DNA from: Saccharothrix australiensis | Lineage (GTDB): Bacteria; Actinomycetota; Actinomycetes; Mycobacteriales; Pseudonocardiaceae | DNA: 64,000 nucleotides | NCBI RefSeq assembly: GCF_003634935.1 | Contig: NZ_RBXO01000001.1 | Location: 6,721,501 to 6,785,500 of the forward strand | Reading direction: 5' to 3' | Shown: piece after piece, positions 35,163 through 44,056 of the stretch | Numbering within the stretch: the first letter of the stretch is position 1 | Layout of the letters: every line of letters begins with the position of its first letter | Notes under the pieces: model-generated | The model's input: the letters and a program-made list of their open reading frames with translations, nothing else | Databases searched by the model: none | Told to the model about the DNA's origin: nothing | Program-made: the position numbers and the translations under genes

Positions 35163-36029
35163 TCAGGACTGCGGAGCGGCCTCGGAGCCCTCGGCGGGCT
35201 GGGCGGCCTCGGCGGCGGCCTCGGCCGGCTTGGTGGCCTCGGCGCCCACGAGCAGCTCCTGCTCCCACTCGGCCAGCGGCTCGTCGGTCGCGACGCCCGG
35301 CTCGGGCTTGTCCGCGCCGTCGGCGGCGTTGGTGCGCGCGCCGGAACGGGCCATCAGACCGGCGGCGGCGGCCTCGGCCACGACCTTGGTCAGCAGCGCG
35401 GCGGACCGGATGGCGTCGTCGTTGCCCGGAATCGGGTAGTCGACCTCGTCGGGGTCGCAGTTCGTGTCGAGGATCGCCACGATCGGGATGTTGAGCTTGC
35501 GCGCCTCGCCGACCGCGATGTGCTCCTTCTTGGTGTCCACGATCCAGACGGCGCTGGGCACCTTGGACATGTCGCGGATACCGCCGAGCGTGCGCTCCAG
35601 CTTGTCCTTCTCGCGGTTCATCATCAGGATTTCCTTCTTGGTGAAACCCTGGAAACCGCCGGTCTGCTCCATCGACTCCAGCTCCTTGAGCCGCTGGAGG
35701 CGCTTGTGCACCGTGGAGAAGTTCGTGAGCATGCCGCCCAGCCAGCGCTGGTTCACGAAGGGCATGCCGACGCGGAGGGCCTCGTTGGCGATGGCCTCCT
35801 GCGCCTGCTTCTTCGTGCCGATGAACAGGATCGACCCGCCGTGCGCGACCGTCTCGCGGACGAACTCGTACGCCCGGTCGATGTAGGTCAGCGTCTGCTG
35901 GAGGTCGATGATGTAGATGCCGTTGCGCTCGGTGAAGATGTAGCGCTTCATCTTCGGGTTCCAGCGACGGGTCTGGTGCCCGAAGTGCACGCCGCTGTCG
36001 AGCAGCTGCTTCATGGTGACGACGGCCAT
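35163..36029 (-). CDS. rpsB: 30S ribosomal protein S2
   Basis: A 288-residue ribosomal protein of the small subunit. Family motifs run from the start: [50 protein letters not shown] and [15 protein letters not shown]. The last ~50 residues are an acidic Ala/Glu-rich tail seen in actinobacterial S2. ATG 36029. The promoter must lie in the gap to the M23 gene, which is divergent. Confidence 0.96.
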   Translation of the reverse strand: MAVVTMKQLLDSGVHFGHQTRRWNPKMKRYIFTERNGIYIIDLQQTLTYIDRAYEFVRETVAHGGSILFIGTKKQAQEAIANEALRVGMPFVNQRWLGGMLTNFSTVHKRLQRLKELESMEQTGGFQGFTKKEILMMNREKDKLERTLGGIRDMSKVPSAVWIVDTKKEHIAVGEARKLNIPIVAILDTNCDPDEVDYPIPGNDDAIRSAALLTKVVAEAAAAGLMARSGARTNAADGADKPEPGVATDEPLAEWEQELLVGAEATKPAEAAAEAAQPAEGSEAAPQS

Positions 36030-36612
36030 GGCCGGATTCGCACCTCTTCGATCAGGCGCGCCGGCCGGGCCGGCACGCGTTCCGGTTGTCCGCGACGGAC
36101 CGGGGTCGGACCGTCGCCCTGGTGCCCCTGCCGCCGTCCGAACCGGAGTTGACCTCAGGACCGCCGGACGCCGTGACCCGATCACAGGAGAGGACCGGAT
36201 CAGCATTGGCACGCGAAGTCGCCCCGCACTGACACGGGCCGCGCAAGGAGTGTACGCCGGACAACGCCCGAGAAACGAACCGGGCTGAACTTATCCACAA
36301 CCCCTCCCCCCATCCACAGTCCACGATCACCCCCTGGCACCCCAACCCACCCCCCGGCACGGTGGTCCCATGCACCCACTCCCCCGAACAAGCGAGGTCA
36401 ACCCCCCACCGCGAGCCACCCGCCGATCCACGCCGCCCTCCACGCGGTCACCGACGCCACCCCCGACGCTGTCACCGGCGCCACCCCCGACGCTGTCACC
36501 CGAGCCGCCACACACCCGCCCCTCCGCGCCGTCCTCCGCGCTGCCATCCGCGCTGCCATCCGCAGCACCGCGCACCCTCCCCTCCGCCCGCCCCTCCACG
36601 CTGTCCTTCCCC
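36030..36612. other. Gap between rpsB and the M23 peptidase, with repeats
   Basis: Contains the rpsB promoter/leader region, one perfect DnaA-box-like nonamer (36291-36299) and, from 36370, an open plus-strand frame in phase with the M23 gene that is Pro/Ser/Thr-rich. A 24-bp repeat (gccacccccgacgctgtcacc at 36456 and 36480) and a 12-bp repeat near 36535-36558 lie inside. It could be an N-terminal extension of the peptidase, but a signal-peptide start at 36613 is more convincing. Confidence 0.5.
36291..36299 (+). promoter_or_regulatory. DnaA-box-like nonamer ttatccaca
   Basis: An exact match to the classical DnaA box. It is isolated, with only a partial match (atccacag, 36312-36319) nearby, so it is not an origin; it could titrate DnaA or influence rpsB, or be chance. 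Confidence 0.3.
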
Positions 36613-37500
36613 GTGGCACTCACGCCGGCCTGCTCGCTGATGTTCGCGCTGGTGCTGGTGCTGGTGCTGGTGCCGGCAGCCCTGCCCGCGCCCCCGGCAG
36701 GCGCGTCGACCCGCCTACCCCGCTACGCCTGGCCGCTGGCCCCGCCGCACCCGGTGCTGCGCGCGTTCCACGCACCGCACACCGAGTACGGCGCGGGTCA
36801 CCGAGGCGTCGACCTGGGCGCCCCACCCGACACACCGGTCCTGGCGGCGGGTGACGCGGTGGTGGTCTTCGCGGGCGCGGTCGCGACGCGGGACCTGGTG
36901 TCGCTCTCCCACGCAGGCGGCCTGCGCACCACGTACGAACCAGTGAAACCGCTGGTCAGCCGAGGCCAACGAGTCACCAGAGGCACCCCGATCGGCACCC
37001 TCCGGCCAGGCCACGAGGGCTGCCCGACCACCTGCCTGCACTGGGGCGCCTACCGCCCGACCCTTCGCGGCCGCACCTACCTGGACCCCCTCAAACTCCT
37101 GACGCCGGGCCGCACCCGCCTACTACCCCTCACCCCCGCCGACCTGCGACGAACGACGCCCTCCACCCACCGAACCCGCCACCCGCCACCACCCCGAGCC
37201 AACCATCACCGCCGAGCCCGCCATCACCGCCGAGCCAACCGTCACCGCCGAGCCCGCCACCCGCCCGAGCGAGCCATCGCGCCCGAGTCAGCCATCACCA
37301 CCGAGCCAGCCACGCCCACAACTCCGTTCGCGCCGCCGCGACCACACAAGGAGCCGACCACACAGCCAACACGCGGAGCCGACCGCCCAGAACTACTTGT
37401 CCCAGGAGCAGCCCGCCACCACCGACCTGCCCGGCGCACAGCAGCCCACCCAGACCTGTCACCTGCGGTGATAGCCGAGACCAAGCCGCAATCGACCTGA
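36613..37500 (+). CDS. Secreted M23 (LytM-type) peptidoglycan endopeptidase
   Basis: About 295 residues. GTG 36613 opens a signal peptide (LMFALVLVLVLVPAALPAPPAGA). The M23 domain follows: GHRGVDLGAPPDTPVLAAGD with the zinc-type His and Asp, LRTTYEPVKPLVSRGQRV, and the H-x-G of CLHWGAYRPTL. Only part of the usual four-residue zinc/catalytic set is unambiguous, so activity is not assured. The last ~120 residues form a low-complexity Arg/His/Pro tail with repeats (RARHHRRAN type) beyond the normal domain end near LKLLTPGRTRLLPL. The M. tuberculosis counterpart by position is Rv2891. Confidence 0.75.
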   Translation: MALTPACSLMFALVLVLVLVPAALPAPPAGASTRLPRYAWPLAPPHPVLRAFHAPHTEYGAGHRGVDLGAPPDTPVLAAGDAVVVFAGAVATRDLVSLSHAGGLRTTYEPVKPLVSRGQRVTRGTPIGTLRPGHEGCPTTCLHWGAYRPTLRGRTYLDPLKLLTPGRTRLLPLTPADLRRTTPSTHRTRHPPPPRANHHRRARHHRRANRHRRARHPPERAIAPESAITTEPATPTTPFAPPRPHKEPTTQPTRGADRPELLVPGAARHHRPARRTAAHPDLSPAVIAETKPQST

Positions 37501-37506
37501 CTGTGA

Positions 37507-37615
37507 GCGCCGTGGGCGCGGGAGCGCCGTGGGCGCGGGAGCGCCGTGGGCGCGGGAGCGCCGTGGGCGCGGGAGCGCCGTGGGCGCGGGAGCGCCGTGG
37601 GCGCGGGAGCGCCGT
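37507..37615. repeat. 17-bp minisatellite, six copies plus a partial copy
   Basis: gcgccgtgggcgcggga is repeated without change at 37507, 37524, 37541, 37558, 37575 and 37592, ending with gcgccgt at 37609. The unit is not a multiple of three and lies between convergent stops of the M23 gene and whiG. Copy number probably varies between strains. Confidence 0.92.
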
Positions 37616-37635
37616 ACGTGCCTTGGGTCTGAAGT

Positions 37636-38673
37636 TCAGGATTCGAGTTGTTCGTTCAGCTTGGTGCGCAGCCGCAGCACGGCGCGGGTGTGGAGTTGGC
37701 ACACCCTGGACTCGGTCACGCCCAGCACCTTGCCGATCTCGGCGAGCGTCAGGTTCTCGAAGTAGTAGAGCGTCACCACGACGCGGTCGCGTTCGGTGAG
37801 TTGCGCGATGGCGTCGGCGAGCTGGCGGCGGCTGTCCTGGTCGACCAGGGTGGCGATCGGGTCTTCCGCGCCCTCGTCGGGCAGCGACTCGGCGAGCGAC
37901 GCGCCCGCACCGCCGGCACTCCGGCCCGCCGCGATCAGCTCGTCCAGGGCGACCACGCTGGTGAGCTGGAGCTGGGCGTACAGTTCCCGCAGCTCTTCCA
38001 GCCCGATCCTCAGCTCGGCGGCGAGTTCGCGGTCGGTCGGGGTGCGCTGGAGGCTCGCGCCGAGGCGTTCCAGGGCGCGCTCGACGTCGCGGGCGCGGCT
38101 GCGCACCGAGCGTGGCACCCAGTCCTGCGAGCGCAGGTCGTCCAGGATCGCGCCCCGGATGCGCTGCATCGCGTACGTCTCGAACTTCAGGCCGCGCTCC
38201 GGCTCGAACTTCTCGATCGCGTCGACCAGGCCGAAGATGCCGGACTGGATGAGGTCGGCGACGTCCACGTGCGCGGGCAGACCGGTACCGACGCGGCCCG
38301 CGACGTACTTCACCAGCGGCGCGTAGTGCAACACCAGGCGGTCGCGCAGGGTCTGCTGGTGCGACTGGCCGTAGGTGTGCCAGAGCGCGATGATCCCGGC
38401 CTCCACGTCGTCGGCGGTCCGCGACTCGGACGCCGGGTGCGCCGGTCTACCGGCGGCCGGGGTCACGGCGTGTCCGTTGCGCAGGCGTTCGTCTTCGGCG
38501 CGACCGCTGTGCGGGACCTCGCAGACGTGGTGACCGTTCGTCCCGGTCGGGGCGTGCGCGGCCGAAGTCTGCGCCTCCGACGAGGTCCCGACGTGCGCGG
38601 CGGTAGGAGAGGTCACGGTTGCGGTCCGCGAACCTCCCCCTGCGACATCAGGAGCGGGGGTGGGTTCGGTCAT
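37636..38673 (-). CDS. whiG: RNA polymerase sigma factor WhiG/FliA family
   Basis: A 345-residue sigma factor. Region 2 begins near 110 with [17 protein letters not shown] and contains [29 protein letters not shown]; region 3 has [17 protein letters not shown]; region 4.2 ends with [24 protein letters not shown]. In Streptomyces WhiG switches aerial hyphae to sporulation; the same family drives flagellar genes elsewhere. The ~85-residue Thr/Ser/Pro-rich N-terminal extension is not conserved. ATG 38673 overlaps the xerC stop by 26 bases. An anti-sigma partner is not nearby. Confidence 0.92.
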   Translation of the reverse strand: MTEPTPAPDVAGGGSRTATVTSPTAAHVGTSSEAQTSAAHAPTGTNGHHVCEVPHSGRAEDERLRNGHAVTPAAGRPAHPASESRTADDVEAGIIALWHTYGQSHQQTLRDRLVLHYAPLVKYVAGRVGTGLPAHVDVADLIQSGIFGLVDAIEKFEPERGLKFETYAMQRIRGAILDDLRSQDWVPRSVRSRARDVERALERLGASLQRTPTDRELAAELRIGLEELRELYAQLQLTSVVALDELIAAGRSAGGAGASLAESLPDEGAEDPIATLVDQDSRRQLADAIAQLTERDRVVVTLYYFENLTLAEIGKVLGVTESRVCQLHTRAVLRLRTKLNEQLES

Positions 38674-39625
38674 GGATCGCCTTCAGCCGTTCGACGGTGA
38701 CGTGTGTGTAGAGCTGAGTCGTTGCGAGCGTAGCGTGACCAAGGAGCTCTTGGACGGTGCGCAGGTCGGCTCCCCCTTCCAGCAGGTGCGTGGCGGCGGT
38801 GTGGCGCAGCCCGTGCGGCCCCATGTCGGCCGTCTCGGGCACCGCACCCACTACATCGTGGACAACCCTCCTGGCGGTACGCGGGTCGAGCCGGCCGCCG
38901 CGGGCACCGAGGAACAACGCGTCCTGGGAACGGTCGGTGACCAGCGTCGATCGACCGTGTTCCACCCAGCGCCGTACTGCCCGTTCGGCCGGAACGCCGA
39001 ATGGCACGGTGCGTTCGCGTCTGCCCTTGCCCAGAACCCGAATCACCCTTTGGGAGTAGTCGATGTCGCCGAGGTCGAGACCGCACAACTCGGCGACCCG
39101 GACGCCTGTCGCGTACAGCAACTCCACCACGGCTTGGTCACGGAGCGCAACCGGATCGGCCTGTTCCGCGCCGACTTCCGCGGCCGACATGACGGCCTTC
39201 GCCTGCTCCGGCCGCAGCACCGCGGGCAGTGTGCGGTGCGGTCGGGGAGCGGCGAGCCGAGGCCCCGGATCGTCGGCGAGCAGGCCGGTTCGCGACGCCC
39301 ACGCCGTGAACGCACGGGCGGAGGCCGCGCGCCGGGCCAACGACGTCCGACTCGCACCCGCCGCGTGCTGAGCCGCCAGCCACGACCGGAGGCCGGCCAG
39401 GTCGATCGCCTCCACCGTCGCGTCGGCGGGCGTACCGGACGCCAGGTGAACCAGCAGCGACACCACGTCGGCCAAGTAGGCGCGAACGGTGTGCGGCGAC
39501 AACGAGCGCTCCAGCGCCAGATGGCGTTCGTAATCGTGCAGAGCCACCGAGACATCGCCCGGCAGCGCGCGGCGTAAGCCGACGAGATCGACGCGGCGAG
39601 TCCGAGCGGGCGGCTGCGGGGACAT
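38648..39625 (-). CDS. xerC: Tyrosine recombinase XerC
   Basis: A 325-residue site-specific recombinase that resolves chromosome dimers at dif with XerD. The N-terminal SAM-like domain covers ~25-115 ([20 protein letters not shown]). The catalytic set is complete: Arg176 (TGVRVAEL), Lys200 ([10 protein letters not shown]), His271/Arg274 ([10 protein letters not shown]), His297 ([11 protein letters not shown]) and nucleophile Tyr306. ATG 39625, 33 bases past the dprA stop. Position beside dprA and whiG marks it as the housekeeping Xer protein, not a phage or integron integrase. Confidence 0.93.
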   Translation of the reverse strand: MSPQPPARTRRVDLVGLRRALPGDVSVALHDYERHLALERSLSPHTVRAYLADVVSLLVHLASGTPADATVEAIDLAGLRSWLAAQHAAGASRTSLARRAASARAFTAWASRTGLLADDPGPRLAAPRPHRTLPAVLRPEQAKAVMSAAEVGAEQADPVALRDQAVVELLYATGVRVAELCGLDLGDIDYSQRVIRVLGKGRRERTVPFGVPAERAVRRWVEHGRSTLVTDRSQDALFLGARGGRLDPRTARRVVHDVVGAVPETADMGPHGLRHTAATHLLEGGADLRTVQELLGHATLATTQLYTHVTVERLKAIHDRTHPRS

Positions 39626-39658
39626 AGCCCCTGACGCTGCGCCTCCGAGCGCTCTTGG

Positions 39659-40807
39659 TCAAGTATCGCCACGCTGACTCCCTTCGTGAGAACGCTTCCA
39701 CCCGCCGTCGCTCCGGGCCGCGAGCTGAACCAGCTCCAACTGCGGCAACAACGCCCGGACGCGCGGCAGCTCGACCCCGGACTCCACGGCGACCGCCTCC
39801 GCGCTCACACCGGCGCCGAGCGGGAGGGCCTCATACACCCGCAACGCCTCGCCCTGCGGCAGGTCGACGTCGGTGTCCCGCGTGGCCTCCACGAGGTCGA
39901 CCCCGAGCCGACCGGTCGACTCGATCACCTCGGCCACGTTGCTCACGGCCAACGCCTGCCCCGACCGCAACAGCTCGTGGCAGCCGGAGGAACTCGCCGA
40001 CGTGATCGGGCCCGGCACGGCCATGAGCACGCGCCCCAGCGCCGCGGTCGAGGCGGCCGTGTTCTTCGCGCCGCTGCGCCTGCCCGCTTCCACCACCACG
40101 GTGCCCTCGCCGAGGGCCGCGATGAGGCGGTTGCGCGTGAGGAAGCGGTGCCGGGCGGGCCGGAAACCCGGCGGGTACTCACTCACGACGAGACCGTGGT
40201 GCGGGATGCGTTCGAGCAGGCCCTGGTGCCCCGACGGGTAGGCGATGTCGACCCCGCAGGCCAGCACCGCGATGGTCGGCCCGCCGGCGGTCAACGCCCC
40301 GCGATGGGCCGACCCGTCGATGCCGTACGCCGCACCGGACACCACCGTGACACCGGCCAAGGCCAGCCCGAACCCGAACTCCGCCGCGACCTGCTGCCCG
40401 TACCCGCTGGCCGACCGGCTGCCGACCACGGCCACCGCCCGCTCGGTGAGCGCCGCCGGCGACCCGTCGCCGCGCACCCACAGCGCGAGCGGCGCCAACC
40501 CGCACCGCAAACCGTGCGCGGCGGCCACCGCGAGGGCGTGGAAGGGCCACTCGGGCCACTCCTCGTCCTCGGGGATCACCAACCGGCCGCCCAGGTCGGC
40601 CACCGCGGCCAGGTCTTCCTCGGCCCGGTCCTCCGCACGCCGCGCGGAGGTCTGGCTGTCGACGGCGCTGGAGACCTCGCCCCGACGCACCAGCCACGCC
40701 GCCCGCACGGGCCCCACCTCGGCGACCAGGCCGGCCAAGGCGGCGGCGGGCGGCTCCGCGACCCGCGAGAGGTACGCACGTGCGCGGCGGACCTCCTCGT
40801 CACTCAC
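39659..40807 (-). CDS. dprA: DNA-processing protein DprA
   Basis: A 382-residue single-stranded DNA-binding protein that loads RecA during natural transformation. The Rossmann-like core has AVAVVGSRSASGYG, SGAAYGIDGSAHRGAL, VLACGVDIAYPSGH and GTVVVEAGRRSGAKNTAA. A C-terminal winged-helix-like segment (AEAVAVESGVELPRVRALLPQLELV) follows. GTG 40807 overlaps the upstream ORF's stop by 8 bases. Transformation is not documented for most actinomycetes, so its role there is open, but the gene is nearly universal. Confidence 0.93.
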   Translation of the reverse strand: MSDEEVRRARAYLSRVAEPPAAALAGLVAEVGPVRAAWLVRRGEVSSAVDSQTSARRAEDRAEEDLAAVADLGGRLVIPEDEEWPEWPFHALAVAAAHGLRCGLAPLALWVRGDGSPAALTERAVAVVGSRSASGYGQQVAAEFGFGLALAGVTVVSGAAYGIDGSAHRGALTAGGPTIAVLACGVDIAYPSGHQGLLERIPHHGLVVSEYPPGFRPARHRFLTRNRLIAALGEGTVVVEAGRRSGAKNTAASTAALGRVLMAVPGPITSASSSGCHELLRSGQALAVSNVAEVIESTGRLGVDLVEATRDTDVDLPQGEALRVYEALPLGAGVSAEAVAVESGVELPRVRALLPQLELVQLAARSDGGWKRSHEGSQRGDT

Positions 40808-42119
40808 GACACGCCGCCGACGGGCACAACCCGCCGCACGCCGACCGCCACGCACGGCTCCGCTGCCCACAGCCCCGCGCCGAACTCCGACAGCCGACCG
40901 GCCACTGCCCGCAGCCTGCCTTCAGCCACGACAGCCAGGCGTGCGCGACGAGGCCGCACAACCAGACCTTGGCGAGGCCGCCACCCCGCACGAACCCTCC
41001 GCAGCAGACGACCTCCGGCACGACGCAGGCACCGGCGCACGCCCGCCCCACCCCGCCGTACGACCGCATCCCGCACCCGCGTCCACACCGGTACCCGTGC
41101 CCCCGACCGCACCGATGCGCTTGCCTGTGCCCATGTCCGCGATGTCCGCGCTCGTCTCGGCGCTCGTGTCCGTATCTGCCCTCGTGTCCATGTCCGTGTC
41201 CATGTCCGTGTCCGCGCTCGTGTTCGTGTTCGTGTCGCGCGCCGACCTCCGATGCAGTGGACGGCGTGCCGCACACGCGTCCGTGCCACGCGCCCCGGCC
41301 GTCCGCCGCGCGCTCGCCCCGGTCCCGCGAGCCCGCGGCCCGGTCGTCAACGGCCTCGGTGACATCGTCGGCACGAAGCGACGTACCGCCCGACTGCTCC
41401 CCTGCCGAGGCGACCCTGGCCTCGTCCTCCACCGCGTGCCGGGCGATCCCCGCCCGTTCGTGGATAGGCGATGGCGCGCGGTCTTCGCCCGCACGAACGC
41501 GGTCGCACCTCTCGTAGGGCTCCTCCTGCTCGTCGCTCTCCGCCAGCCACCGGGGCTGTTCGTCGGTCGGTGCCGCATCCAGCTCGACCGGCCCTGCCGT
41601 TCCTGAACGGGTGCCTTGTCCGCCGCCCAGCGAGGGAGGCAGGGGGAAGGCACGCTCCGGCTTCGACGCGGGCGAGGAGGGCTGGGTGGGCTCGGTGGGC
41701 TGGGTGGGCTCGGTGGAGATGCCCGACAGCGCGCTCTGCGAGTTGGGCACGGACCACGGTGACGAGACCTCCGGGTCGGGTGCCGACCGGGACGGCGGGA
41801 GTTGGGGATCGGGTGCGGACGGGGATGGTGCTGCCTGCGGTGGTTCCGCCGGGGAGGGCCGTGGCGAGGGTTGCTGTGGTGCGAAGGGTTGTGGTGCGAA
41901 GGGCTGTGACGCGGAGGGCTGTGGCGGTTGCGGCGACGCGGGCGGTGGGGCGGGCTGCGCCTGGGGTGAGGGGTGCGTCTGCGGCGAGGGGTGTGCTTGG
42001 GGTGCGACCTGCGGTGGTGGTGGGGGCGGTGGTGAGGGGTGCGTTGGGGAGGTGGAGTGCACCTGGGGCGGTGCGGGTCGTGGGTCGGGGGTGGGGTTCG
42101 GGGGCTTGGGGGTGGTCAT
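40800..42119 (-). CDS. Low-complexity Pro-rich then His/Cys-rich ORF between comM and dprA
   Basis: A 439-residue frame of unknown function, coupled at both ends: ATG 42119 overlaps the preceding stop as ATGA, and its stop overlaps dprA by 8 bases. Residues 1-~150 are Pro/Gln/Ser-rich with hexapeptide repeats (TEPTQP); the middle is charged; ~300-350 is His/Gly-rich (HGHGHGHGHEGRYGHER), then Cys-rich (CGRGHGYRCGRGCG). Repeats are multiples of 3 bp. In a hand count over 43 codons (40908-41036), 39 end in G or C, versus under six in ten for an overlapping frame. The last ~100 bases are equally good in another frame ending at 40804, so a frameshift there is possible. Confidence 0.4.
   Translation of the reverse strand: MTTPKPPNPTPDPRPAPPQVHSTSPTHPSPPPPPPPQVAPQAHPSPQTHPSPQAQPAPPPASPQPPQPSASQPFAPQPFAPQQPSPRPSPAEPPQAAPSPSAPDPQLPPSRSAPDPEVSSPWSVPNSQSALSGISTEPTQPTEPTQPSSPASKPERAFPLPPSLGGGQGTRSGTAGPVELDAAPTDEQPRWLAESDEQEEPYERCDRVRAGEDRAPSPIHERAGIARHAVEDEARVASAGEQSGGTSLRADDVTEAVDDRAAGSRDRGERAADGRGAWHGRVCGTPSTASEVGARHEHEHERGHGHGHGHGHEGRYGHERRDERGHRGHGHRQAHRCGRGHGYRCGRGCGMRSYGGVGRACAGACVVPEVVCCGGFVRGGGLAKVWLCGLVAHAWLSWLKAGCGQWPVGCRSSARGCGQRSRAWRSACGGLCPSAACRE
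41150..41240. repeat. Six- and twelve-base GTGTCC/ATGTCC repeats inside the His-rich ORF
   Basis: gtgtccatgtcc-type units alternate over about 70 bases (clearest 41184-41211) and read as Gly-His on the minus strand. Confidence 0.7.
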
Positions 42120-42538
42120 GGCGTGGCTCCATCGGGCGAGTCGGGGGTGTTCGCGGGGGTGGTGGGCTCGGGGTGGGAGGCGGTGATCCGCCTGCCTGGC
42201 ACGCCGAGAGCCCAGCGCGTGCCGGTCTTCGGGTCGTCCAAGCGGCGCAGTCGTGGTCTGCCCGCGTATGGACCGTGGAGCAGGGCCGGTGCCACGGGCA
42301 TCGGCACCGGTGGGCGGGGTGGGGTCAGTCGGGTGACCCTCGGTACTGCGGTCCGGGGCGTCGACGTTCGGGGCGTCGAGGTCCGAGGTGGCCAGGCTTG
42401 AGGCGCCGAGGCTTGAGACGGCGGGGCTTGAGGCGGCGGGGCTTGAGACGGCGAGGCTTGGGGTGGCGGGGTGCTGGCTGTCGGCACTCGGGGCGGCTTG
42501 GACCGGGGTGTGGAGTGGGTGGGGTTGGTGGGGGTCAT
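42116..42538 (-). CDS. Pro-rich ORF with pentapeptide repeats, coupled to comM
   Basis: A 140-residue frame whose ATG 42538 overlaps the comM stop as ATGA and whose stop overlaps the next ORF's ATG in the same way. The N-terminal half is Pro/Ser/Thr-rich, with a 15-bp tandem repeat (five copies, 42394-42468) encoding PPQAP/PSQAS-like pentapeptides. The C-terminal part, RRLDDPKTGTRWALGVPGRR, looks more like a conserved soluble segment. I do not recognise the family. The in-phase repeat and the two stop/start overlaps support a real product, but low complexity keeps confidence modest. Confidence 0.45.
   Translation of the reverse strand: MTPTNPTHSTPRSKPPRVPTASTPPPQASPSQAPPPQAPPSQASAPQAWPPRTSTPRTSTPRTAVPRVTRLTPPRPPVPMPVAPALLHGPYAGRPRLRRLDDPKTGTRWALGVPGRRITASHPEPTTPANTPDSPDGATP
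42394..42468. repeat. 15-bp tandem repeat, five imperfect copies
   Basis: Units of the form aggcttgagacggcg start at 42394, 42409, 42424, 42439 and 42454. The 15-base period keeps the minus-strand reading frame. Confidence 0.85.
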
Positions 42539-44055
42539 GGCCTTCTCCGTTCGCGGAATTCGAGGGCCGCTGCCACGTGGTCGGCGGTCGGCTGGTCGGT
42601 CTCGGCCAGGTCGGCCAGCGTCCACGCCACTCTCAGGCAACGGTCCGCGCCTCGGCCGGTCAGCGCGCCCAGCGCCAACGCCCGGTCCAGGACCGTCGTC
42701 GCCTGCCTCGGCAGGCGGAACTCCCGCCGCAGCGCCGGGCCCGGCACCTCCGCGTTGGTCCGCCAGCCGTGCGCCGCCCAGCGGTCCCTGGCTCGCGTCC
42801 TCGCCTTGAGCACCCGAGCCCGGACCACGGCGGTCGGCTCGGGCTCCGACACCTCGGCGGCCATCATCGCCGTCAGGGGCCGCATGATCACGCGCAGATC
42901 GACCCGGTCGAGCAGCGGGCCGGAGAGCTTGACCTGGTAGCGGCGCTTGGCGGTCGGTACGCAGATGCAGTCGATGTCCTTCGGCGGGGCGCACGGGCAC
43001 GGGTTGGTGGCCAGCACCAGTTGGAAGCGGGCCGGGTACCGGGCTATGCCGTCCCGCCGCGCGATGCGGACCTCGCCGTCCTCCAGGCACGTCCGCAGCG
43101 AGTCGAGGTTCCGCGCGCCGAACTCGCACGCCTCGTCGATGAACAGGACGCCTCGGTGGGCCCTGCTCACCGCGCCCGGCTTGGCCAGCCCCGTCCCACC
43201 GCCCACCAGCGCCGCCGTCGAGGTGGCCGCGTGCAGCGACACGAACGGCGGCGTGGCCACCAGCGGCGTCTCCGGGGTCAGCAGCCCCGCGACGGAGTGG
43301 ATCGCCGTCACACCGATCGCCTCGTCGGCCGACAGCGGCGGCAGGAGGCTCACCAGGCGCTCGGCCAACATCGTCTTGCCGGAGCCGGGCGGACCGGTGA
43401 GCAGGACGTGGTGGCCGCCCGCCGCCGCCACCTCCAGCGCCCACCGCGCCTCGGGCTGGCCCACCACGTCCGACAGGTCGGGGCCGGGTGGCGCGGCCGG
43501 CGGCTGGGTGCCCTGCGCGGGCGGCCCGACCAGCGAGGCGTCGTCGCCGTTCAGCCAGCCGATCACGTCGGACAGGGTGGCCGCCCCGTGCAGGGCCAGC
43601 CCCTCGACCAGCGACGCCTCGGGCAGGCAGGCCGCGGGCACGATCGCCCGCTCCAGGCCGGCGCGGCGGGCCGCCATCAGCGCGGGCAGCACGCCCCGCA
43701 CGCTGCGCACCCGGCCGTCCAGCGCCAGCTCCCCGATGAGCACCGTGCCCGGCAGGCGCTCCGCCGGCACCGCCTGCGCCGCCGCCAGCACCACGCACGC
43801 CAGCGCCAGGTCGTAGCTCGAACCGCCCTTCGGCAGGGTCGCCGGGGACAGGCCCAGGGTGACGCGCTGGGTCGGCCAGCTGTGGTTGCTGTTGCGGACC
43901 GCCGCCTTCACCCGGTCCTTCGACTCGTGCAGCGCCGCGTCCGGCAGGCCCAGGAGCTGGGTGCGGACCGTGCCCACGCCCACGTCGGCCTCGATCTCGA
44001 CCGGCACGCCGTCCACGCCGAACAGGGCCACCGACCAGGCTCGCGCGAGCGCCAT
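42535..44055 (-). CDS. comM: YifB/ComM-family Mg-chelatase-like AAA ATPase
   Basis: A 506-residue ATPase; in Vibrio and relatives ComM is a helicase that extends recombination of transforming DNA. The N-terminal ribosomal-S5-like domain has LLGLPDAALHESKDRVKAA and GLSPATLPKGGSSYDLALA. The AAA core has Walker A GPPGSGKTML, Walker B GVLFIDEACEF, and a C4-type cluster in NPCPCAPPKDIDCICVP. ATG 44055 is 1 base past the yraN stop; GTG 44064 is an alternative. The product order yraN-comM-dprA is conserved across actinobacteria. Confidence 0.92.
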   Translation of the reverse strand: MALARAWSVALFGVDGVPVEIEADVGVGTVRTQLLGLPDAALHESKDRVKAAVRNSNHSWPTQRVTLGLSPATLPKGGSSYDLALACVVLAAAQAVPAERLPGTVLIGELALDGRVRSVRGVLPALMAARRAGLERAIVPAACLPEASLVEGLALHGAATLSDVIGWLNGDDASLVGPPAQGTQPPAAPPGPDLSDVVGQPEARWALEVAAAGGHHVLLTGPPGSGKTMLAERLVSLLPPLSADEAIGVTAIHSVAGLLTPETPLVATPPFVSLHAATSTAALVGGGTGLAKPGAVSRAHRGVLFIDEACEFGARNLDSLRTCLEDGEVRIARRDGIARYPARFQLVLATNPCPCAPPKDIDCICVPTAKRRYQVKLSGPLLDRVDLRVIMRPLTAMMAAEVSEPEPTAVVRARVLKARTRARDRWAAHGWRTNAEVPGPALRREFRLPRQATTVLDRALALGALTGRGADRCLRVAWTLADLAETDQPTADHVAAALEFRERRRP

Positions 44056-44056
44056 G

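Noticed and set aside
36030..36369. Replication origin, suggested by a DnaA box
   Set aside because: Only one exact box, no AT-rich unwinding region and no dnaA/dnaN genes; rpsB and an M23 gene flank it.
38648..39625. Integrase of a mobile element
   Set aside because: The tyrosine recombinase is in the conserved dprA-xerC-whiG setting, with no att repeats, tRNA or cargo; it is the housekeeping XerC.
40245..41606. Plus-strand 453-residue frame opposite dprA and the His-rich ORF
   Set aside because: The dprA motifs on the other strand are complete, and the plus frame is low-complexity Pro/Arg/Ser without features.
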